DNA from: Rathayibacter agropyri
Lineage (GTDB): Bacteria > Actinomycetota > Actinomycetes > Actinomycetales > Microbacteriaceae
Length of the DNA stretch: 64,000 bases
Assembly (NCBI RefSeq): GCF_013249015.1
Contig: NZ_JABRPL010000001.1
Location: 1-64,000, forward strand
Direction of reading: 5' to 3'
In this document: positions 59,302 to 64,000 of the stretch, piece by piece
Layout of the letters: every line of letters starts with the position of its first letter
Position numbering within the stretch: position 1 is the stretch's first letter
Program-made: the position numbers and the translations under genes
Notes under the pieces: generated by a model
Told to the model about the DNA's origin: nothing
Databases searched by the model: none
The model's input: the letters and a program-made list of their open reading frames with translations, nothing else

Positions 59302-60104
59302 AGCAACCGCGGCTCGTGAATAATGTACGACGCAAGGCCATGAAATTCGGAGTCTCGTTCCTGCCGGACGTCGATCCTGGCCTACGGTCGCCGGTCCAGT
59401 ACTTCCGCGACCTCATTCGACTCAGCGTTCAGGCAGAAACGCTCGGATACGACTACGTCAAAATGACAGAGCACTATCTCGGGGACTATGGTGGCCATTG
59501 CCCGTCACCGATGATGTTCCTCTCAGCCGTAGCGGTCGAGACTCAGGACATCAGACTCATGACGGGAGGCATACTCCCGGTCTTCCATCACCCGATTCAG
59601 ATCGCATCGCACGCGGGCATGCTCGACGCCTTGAGCGACGGTCGCTTAGAGCTGGGATTCGCACGCGGCTTTCTTCCCTACGAATACGCAGCATTTCAGA
59701 TCCCGATGAGCGAGAGTCGTGACCGTTTCTGGGTAACCGTTGACGCAGTTCGTCGGTTGCTGAGCTCCGAGGACGTTTCCATAAGCAATAAGTACTGGGA
59801 ATTCGCGCACGTTACGACGCGCCCTAGACCGCGCGGTATCGAGGGAATTCGTTCTCTGGTGGCGGCGTCTACGTCGGAGGAGTCGTTTGTCCGCGCCGGA
59901 ATGCAGGGCGTGGGCTTGATGATCAGTCCCGGTCTCACCGCGCCATTGCCGCATCTCGTCAACACATACAGGAAAAGCTTTTTCCCGTCTGGCCACGATG
60001 CCGCCCCGCGGGTTGTGGTGCGGCGGTTTTTGCCGAGGAGGGCGAGGTGGGGGTCGTCAGGAGCTTCATCGGCGCCGGCTGGCACGGCTATGGGCATTGC
60101 GTGA
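59298..60104 (+). pseudogene. truncated LLM class flavin-dependent oxidoreductase of the RiPP cassette
   Basis: About 235 residues of a luciferase-like oxidoreductase are present: KFGVSFLPDVDPGLRSPVQY, YVKMTEHYLGDYGGHCPSPM, then LDALSDGRLELGFARGFLPY and YRKSFFPSGHDAAPR. LLM enzymes are normally around 330-350 aa. Homology seems to end near 60010 and the last 30 residues are Arg-rich junk. It starts at GTG 59298 (overlapping the membrane gene) or ATG 59340. In RiPP clusters such enzymes can reduce dehydroalanine or oxidise residues. A junction about 60010 probably removed the C terminus. Confidence 0.7.
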
Positions 60105-60290
60105 GCGCCACGCTGTCAGGTCGTGTCCTGCGACCCGTCGGGGAGTTCGATGACTTCGAGGTGGCCGAGCTGTTGAATTTGCCGCGCGCGACGCACGTCT
60201 TGCTCGCGGGATTTGGCGGCCTCGATCGTGAATTCGGTGCGGTTCACAGCTTGGTCTGACGGGATCACCTTGGTGGCGATCGGGTGCGCA
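60011..60290. other. junction DNA at right edge of the cassette
   Basis: Short frames exist on both strands (60047-60259 plus, 60116-60328 minus), but neither shows a family I recognise or a proper ribosome-binding site. The minus frame (AKSREQDVRRARQIQQLGHL) looks protein-like and may be a remnant of a lost gene. Confidence 0.4.
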
Positions 60291-60295
60291 TGCGG

Positions 60296-60352
60296 CTCAC
60301 CCGGCGTGTCGCGTACACAAAGTGCCATCTCGCGGAGGGGGTCAGCGGGCCG
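60296..60352. repeat. right-hand copy of the intergenic element flanking the cassette
   Basis: TCACCCGGCGTGTCGCGTAC and the following AAAGTGCCATCTCGCGGAGG repeat, with a few differences, the element at 57021-57060. GGGTCAGCGGGC follows in both places. The two copies are direct repeats bracketing about 3.3 kb. Confidence 0.8.
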
Positions 60353-60360
60353 GAGGGGGG

Positions 60361-61215
60361 TCAGCGGGCGAGGAGGGCGGTGTTGATGCGGGTCGAGAGG
60401 TCTCGGTCGACAGGGCGATCTACTCCGTTGACTGCGCGGATGGGTGCTGCGTTGCGGGCGCTTGAGACAAGCCAGGCCGCGTTCGCTGCGTCGAGGTCTG
60501 GTGCGCGGAGGGGTCGTACGGCGGTTCGTAGACCCAGGCTGGGCGCCAACTCGAACAGGTCGCTCTGCGTGGTGCCTGGCAGCAGCCCGAGGCTTGGTGG
60601 AGGTGTTACCAGTTCCTCGTCCGTCAGTAGCACGAGGGTGGAGGTCGGTCCTTCGAGTAGGTAGCCGTCGCTTGAGACGAAGACCGCGTCGTCCGCTCCT
60701 CGCCGCGCTGCCTCCCGTGTTGCCGCGCGGTTGACTGCGTAGGAGAGCGTCTTCGCTCCCGCGAGCAGCCAGGGTGACGTCTGCTGCACGTCCGATCGCA
60801 GTCCGCGGTCCAGGAGCACCACCCGAACGCCGTCGCGTCGTGCGGGACCGAAGTCGGGGCTGGTCTGCACGAAGACCACGCCGGTCGGTCGTCCGTCGCC
60901 CTCTACACCGCGGGTCAGGATCGTCTTCACCATCGCCTCGGCGACAGGCGGATGTTGGGCGACAGCGGTCGCGATCGCGCTCAGCCAGGCCGCGCGGTCC
61001 GGGCGGGGAAGCTCTAGCATTCGCGCCGATCGCTCGAAGCGGTCGAGGTGCGCGTTCACCGCCTGGAGACGGCCGTTGACGAGGTTGATCGTCTCGAAGA
61101 CGCCGTCGCCTCGGGTGAAGCCGAGATCGGTGACGTCGATGTCGCCGCTGCGGTGCGGGTGCGCGTCAGCGTCGAGGGAGGGGCGGTCGAGGAGGACGAG
61201 CGTGTCAGCGGGCAT
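60361..61215 (-). CDS. pabC: aminotransferase class IV, aminodeoxychorismate lyase-like
   Basis: This 284-aa PLP enzyme has TDLGFTRGDGVFETINLVNG at the N terminus and VNRAATREAARRGADDAVFV near the middle, where the KTLSYAVN segment carries the PLP lysine. DGYLLEGPTSTLVLL and PPPSLGLLPGTTQSDL follow. This matches PabC, which makes p-aminobenzoate for folate, although other fold-type IV aminotransferases look similar. ATG 61215 overlaps the 3' end of vanZ on the same strand. Confidence 0.85.
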   Translation of the reverse strand: MPADTLVLLDRPSLDADAHPHRSGDIDVTDLGFTRGDGVFETINLVNGRLQAVNAHLDRFERSARMLELPRPDRAAWLSAIATAVAQHPPVAEAMVKTILTRGVEGDGRPTGVVFVQTSPDFGPARRDGVRVVLLDRGLRSDVQQTSPWLLAGAKTLSYAVNRAATREAARRGADDAVFVSSDGYLLEGPTSTLVLLTDEELVTPPPSLGLLPGTTQSDLFELAPSLGLRTAVRPLRAPDLDAANAAWLVSSARNAAPIRAVNGVDRPVDRDLSTRINTALLAR

Positions 61216-61651
61216 GGGCGGTGCGGTCCTTCCGGGGGCGGCGGGGGTAGCGGATGAGGAGAACCGTCAGCAGGGCGCCGAGCAGCGAGCCGCTGCCGTT
61301 GGACACGAGGTCCTGCACGTCAGCGACCCGGGTCGGCAGCCAGAGCAACTGCGCCGTCTCAATGACGGCCGAGACGCCCAGGCCGATGAGCGCGGCGAGC
61401 AGGCGGCGGCGCGGAGGCAGTTGCGCGGCGACCAGCGCCCCGAGCGGCACGAACAGCAGCACGTTCGCGGTGAACTCCGCCACGGTGAAGTCAAACCAGC
61501 GGGTCAGCGGAGTCGAGCCGAGGAAGGCGATGATCCCGCGGATCAGGTCACTCGGCTCCCCGGAGGGGTATGGCGCGGGCGTCAGCGTGATCGAGGCAAT
61601 CACCGCGAGCCACGCCAACGTCGCGACGGGGAGCAGTCTCGAGCGGCGCAT
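61205..61651 (-). CDS. VanZ family membrane protein
   Basis: This 148-aa protein has four hydrophobic segments and the VanZ pattern: NVLLFVPLGALVAAQLPPRR, SAVIETAQLLWLPTRVADVQ followed by DLVSNGSGSLLGALL. VanZ proteins are linked to lipoglycopeptide tolerance and envelope functions; here the role is unknown. A truncated duplicate of its 3' end lies at 57117-57223. It overlaps pabC by 11 nt. Confidence 0.88.
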   Translation of the reverse strand: MRRSRLLPVATLAWLAVIASITLTPAPYPSGEPSDLIRGIIAFLGSTPLTRWFDFTVAEFTANVLLFVPLGALVAAQLPPRRRLLAALIGLGVSAVIETAQLLWLPTRVADVQDLVSNGSGSLLGALLTVLLIRYPRRPRKDRTAHAR

Positions 61652-61722
61652 CGTCCGATTGTGTCAGTCCGTCGCCGTCAGCACGTCCGACGCCGCGGGT
61701 CCCGTGTGGGAGGCTGGAGGGC

Positions 61723-62649
61723 ATGACGAGCGAGGACACCGGCGGCGCCTGCGTGCCCTCGCGCCCTCCGTTCGACTCCGCCCTCGGGGATGGGTGGGTC
61801 GAGATCGGCGACGGGCGCCGCTTCTGGGGTCGGTTCGGCGCCGCGGGCCTGCTGCTGCGTGATCCGGCCGACCGCGTCCTCCTCCAGCACCGCGTGAGCT
61901 GGAGCCACTTCGGCGACACCTGGGGCCTCCCCGGTGGAGCTCGGCATCCGGAAGAGTCAGCGTTCCAGGCCGCGCTCCGCGAGTCGGAGGAGGAGGCGGG
62001 CGTCCCCGCCGAGCTGATCGTCCCCGTCCTCTCCAGCGTGGTCACGATCGGACCCTGGAGCTACTCCACTGTCGTCGCCGACGCTCTCGAGCACTTCACC
62101 CCGCGCATTACCGACGCCGAGAGCACGGAACTGCGCTGGGTCGCTCCTGAGGACATCGACGCCCTCCCTTTGCATCCCGGATTCGCCGAAGCCTGGCCGG
62201 GCCTGCGCTCGCTGGCCGCGCCGTTGCCCGTGCTCGTGATCGACGCGGCGAATGTCGTCGGGTCGCGGCCCGACGGGTGGTGGCGCGATCGCGCTGGGGC
62301 CGCGCAGCGCCTCCTCCTTGCCCTCGCGCGGCTGGCGGCCACCGGGGTCCCGGGCGCGCTGCTCGGGATCGACGCCGAGACGGTCTGGCCGCGCGTCGTG
62401 GTCGTCCTCGAGGGCGCTGCCCGCGCCGCCGATTCGACCGCGGCCGTCGAGGCGGCACCCTCCGGACGCCTTCTCGTGGACTCCGCCGAGGGCTCCGGCG
62501 ACGATGCGATCGTCGACCTCGTCGCAGGCTTCGATGCCGTCGTCGTCGTGACCGCCGACCGCGGACTCGTCACCCGCATCGAGGCGCTCGGGGCGACCGC
62601 GACGGGACCACGATCCGTCCTCGATCTGCTCGACGCGGCCCGGGAATAG
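61723..62649 (+). CDS. NUDIX hydrolase fused to a NYN/YacP-like domain
   Basis: In this 308-aa protein residues 35-165 are a NUDIX domain with box GGARHPEESAFQAALRESEE followed by EAG. From about residue 172 a second domain begins VLVIDAANVVGSRPDGWWRD. It contains GDDAIVDLVAGFDAVVVVTA and DRGLVTRIEALGA, the acidic Asp pattern of NYN/PIN-like nucleases (YacP type). The fusion joins nucleotide hydrolysis with a possible RNase. ATG 61723. It is divergent from vanZ. Confidence 0.82.
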   Translation: MTSEDTGGACVPSRPPFDSALGDGWVEIGDGRRFWGRFGAAGLLLRDPADRVLLQHRVSWSHFGDTWGLPGGARHPEESAFQAALRESEEEAGVPAELIVPVLSSVVTIGPWSYSTVVADALEHFTPRITDAESTELRWVAPEDIDALPLHPGFAEAWPGLRSLAAPLPVLVIDAANVVGSRPDGWWRDRAGAAQRLLLALARLAATGVPGALLGIDAETVWPRVVVVLEGAARAADSTAAVEAAPSGRLLVDSAEGSGDDAIVDLVAGFDAVVVVTADRGLVTRIEALGATATGPRSVLDLLDAARE

Positions 62650-62677
62650 GCCGTCGGGCACCCCGGTTGCATCCCCC

Positions 62678-63067
62678 ATGACCACGACGCCGATGACCCT
62701 CGACTCCCATGACCAGACGATCGCCGACGGCATCGTTTTCATCGACTTCTGGGCCGACTGGTGCGGCCCGTGCAAGCAGTTCGCGCCCGTCTTCGAGGCG
62801 ACGAGCGAGAAGAACGCTGACATCACCTTCGCCAAGGTCGATACGGAGGACCAGCAGCAGCTCGCCGCGAGCTACGGCATCTCGTCCATTCCGACGCTCG
62901 TCGTCTACCGCGACGGCATCCCCCTGATGGCCCAGCCGGGCGCCTTGCCGGCCCCCGCCCTCGACAACCTGATCGAGCAGGTCCGCGGCCTCGACATGGT
63001 CGAGGTGCGTCGTCAGTACGAGGAGGCGAAGGCAGCCCAGGAGGCGAGCGCCGCCTCGCAGGTCTGA
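62678..63067 (+). CDS. thioredoxin
   Basis: The 129-aa protein has the active site WADWCGPCKQFAPVFEATSE with the CGPC redox pair, then FAKVDTEDQQQLAASYGISS followed by IPTLVVYRDG with the cis-Pro. About 25 extra C-terminal residues (EVRRQYEEAKAAQEASAASQ) form a charged helix. Cytosolic disulphide reductase. ATG 62678, 28 nt after the NUDIX-NYN gene. Confidence 0.92.
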   Translation: MTTTPMTLDSHDQTIADGIVFIDFWADWCGPCKQFAPVFEATSEKNADITFAKVDTEDQQQLAASYGISSIPTLVVYRDGIPLMAQPGALPAPALDNLIEQVRGLDMVEVRRQYEEAKAAQEASAASQV

Positions 63068-63090
63068 TCCCGCAACGGCGTCGTTCGAGA

Positions 63091-64000
63091 TCAGCCCGTG
63101 TTCTGCAGGCCCGCCGCCACGCCGTTGACGGCCAGCAGGAGCAGGCGCTGGTTCTGCTCGGTGCCCGAACCGCCCGGGTCGGTCCGCAGGGCACGCAGGG
63201 CACGCAGCTGAAGGAGCGAGAGGGCGTTCACGTAGGGCGTGCGCAGCCGCACCGCCCGGCCGAGCACCCGATGCCCGGTGAGCAGACTCTCCTCTCCCGT
63301 GATCGAGAGCACCCAGCGGCGGGTCAACTCCATTTCGCCGAGCACGAGGCCGGCGAGATCGTCGCGGGAGTCGAGCGCGAGGTAGCGGCGAGCGATCCCC
63401 TCGTCGGTTTTCGCGAGCGACATTTCGACGTTGTCGATCATCGTCGTGAAGAGCGGCCAGGAGGCGTAGGCCGCCTGGAGCAACTCCAGGTCCCCGACCG
63501 CCTCAAGGGCGCTGCCCAGGCCGAACCACCCGGTCAGGTTGACGCGTGCCTGCGTCCACGCGAAGACCCACGGAATCGCCCGGAGGTCCTCCAGCGACTC
63601 GACCGAGAGACCGCGGCGGGCCGGGCGCGAGCCGAGTGCGAGCAGCCCCACCTCCTCCTGCGGGGTCACCCGGGCAAACCACGGGGCGAAGCCGTCGGCC
63701 TTGACCAGCTCGAAGAACCGGCGACGGGATTCGCGGTCCATCGTCGCGGCGACCTCGGCGAAGCGGTCAGCGGCTGCGGCATTGCGCTCGCCGACCGCGG
63801 GGGAGGAGGCGAGAAGCGTCGCTCCCGCGACCTGCTCGATGTGTCGGGTCGCGATGTCGGGGTTGCCGTAGCGGGCGAAGATGACCTCGCCCTGCTCCGT
63901 GAGCTTGAACCGGCCGTCGACCGAACCCGGCGGCTGCGCGAGGACCGCGCGGTTCGCTGGACCGCCACCGCGACCAAGCGCACCGCCGCGGCCGTGGAAC
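63091..64000 (-). CDS. ppc: phosphoenolpyruvate carboxylase, C-terminal part (runs off the window)
   Basis: The minus-strand frame enters at 64000 as FHGRGGALGRGGGPANRAVL, the conserved bicarbonate/PEP site loop. It continues GSVDGRFKLTEQGEVIFARY, then LRAIPWVFAWTQARVNLTGW followed by FGLGSAL, and ends with the invariant QNTG C terminus. About 300 of roughly 900 residues are present; the 5' part lies outside. It replenishes oxaloacetate from PEP. Convergent with thioredoxin. Confidence 0.95.
   Translation of the reverse strand, partial: FHGRGGALGRGGGPANRAVLAQPPGSVDGRFKLTEQGEVIFARYGNPDIATRHIEQVAGATLLASSPAVGERNAAAADRFAEVAATMDRESRRRFFELVKADGFAPWFARVTPQEEVGLLALGSRPARRGLSVESLEDLRAIPWVFAWTQARVNLTGWFGLGSALEAVGDLELLQAAYASWPLFTTMIDNVEMSLAKTDEGIARRYLALDSRDDLAGLVLGEMELTRRWVLSITGEESLLTGHRVLGRAVRLRTPYVNALSLLQLRALRALRTDPGGSGTEQNQRLLLLAVNGVAAGLQNTG

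Noticed and set aside
60116-60328. 70-aa minus-strand ORF at the cassette's right edge as a gene
   Set aside because: It crosses the flanking repeat element, lacks a ribosome-binding site and matches no family I know; at most a remnant.

Overview
The window is GC-rich actinobacterial chromosome. The gene order 5S rRNA, tlyA, nadK, recN, pyrG, nudix, xerD, parA, scpA, scpB, rluB, tyrA, cmk, der, the many GTG starts, the LigD-type NHEJ genes and the F420-type LLM oxidoreductases all fit Microbacteriaceae (Rathayibacter, Clavibacter or Curtobacterium relatives). The genus is my inference and cannot be fixed by eye.

Layout. 1-14270: the end of an rRNA operon (23S-5S spacer, 5S, terminator), then a dense co-directional housekeeping block for RNA modification, NAD and CTP synthesis, DNA repair, chromosome dimer resolution and condensation, tyrosine synthesis and ribosome assembly. 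14388-15235: a TetR regulator and tRNA-Pro(GGG). 15240-20600: an accessory, visibly less GC-rich stretch directly downstream of the tRNA. It holds a SIR2-like NADase candidate, a frameshifted unknown partner gene, IS remnants, a PIN-toxin/antitoxin pair and an orphan gene. 20841-26441: a jetA-jetB-jetC operon (Wadjet type I / Mks-like SMC complex) with no jetD. 26445-56981: metabolic and regulatory genes: an APC permease, a DUF4192 protein, SRPBCC, TPR, DoxX and DUF4232 proteins, an MDR reductase/DUF1304/TetR locus, argG, a secreted lectin-Excalibur protein, a TetR/MFS efflux pair, LigD-type polymerase and ligase, an ABC exporter, gluconokinase, ald/Lrp, a Mug-type glycosylase and two LLM oxidoreductases. 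57224-60290: an inserted AT-richer cassette with a RiPP precursor peptide, a stand-alone SpaB_C/thiopeptide-type protein, a membrane protein and a truncated LLM flavoenzyme. It is flanked by duplicated fragments of the neighbouring pabC/vanZ locus. 60361-64000: pabC, vanZ, a NUDIX-NYN fusion, thioredoxin and the 3' part of ppc.

Three loci deserve most attention. First, the small RiPP cassette, with a 57-aa precursor that has an acidic FDLD-type leader and a Ser/Thr/Cys-only tail. It looks like half of a thiazolylpeptide or lanthipeptide cluster, or a minimal variant of one. Second, the SIR2-like gene with a broken or recoded downstream partner next to tRNA-Pro. Third, the Wadjet-like operon lacking its nuclease subunit. 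Several genes are caught in decay: a DUF2200 gene, the 3' tail of a probable ArsR gene upstream of an SRPBCC gene, a gluconate permease 3' end fused tightly to gntK, and an IS30 transposase. All protein assignments rest on motifs read by eye; no database search was possible.
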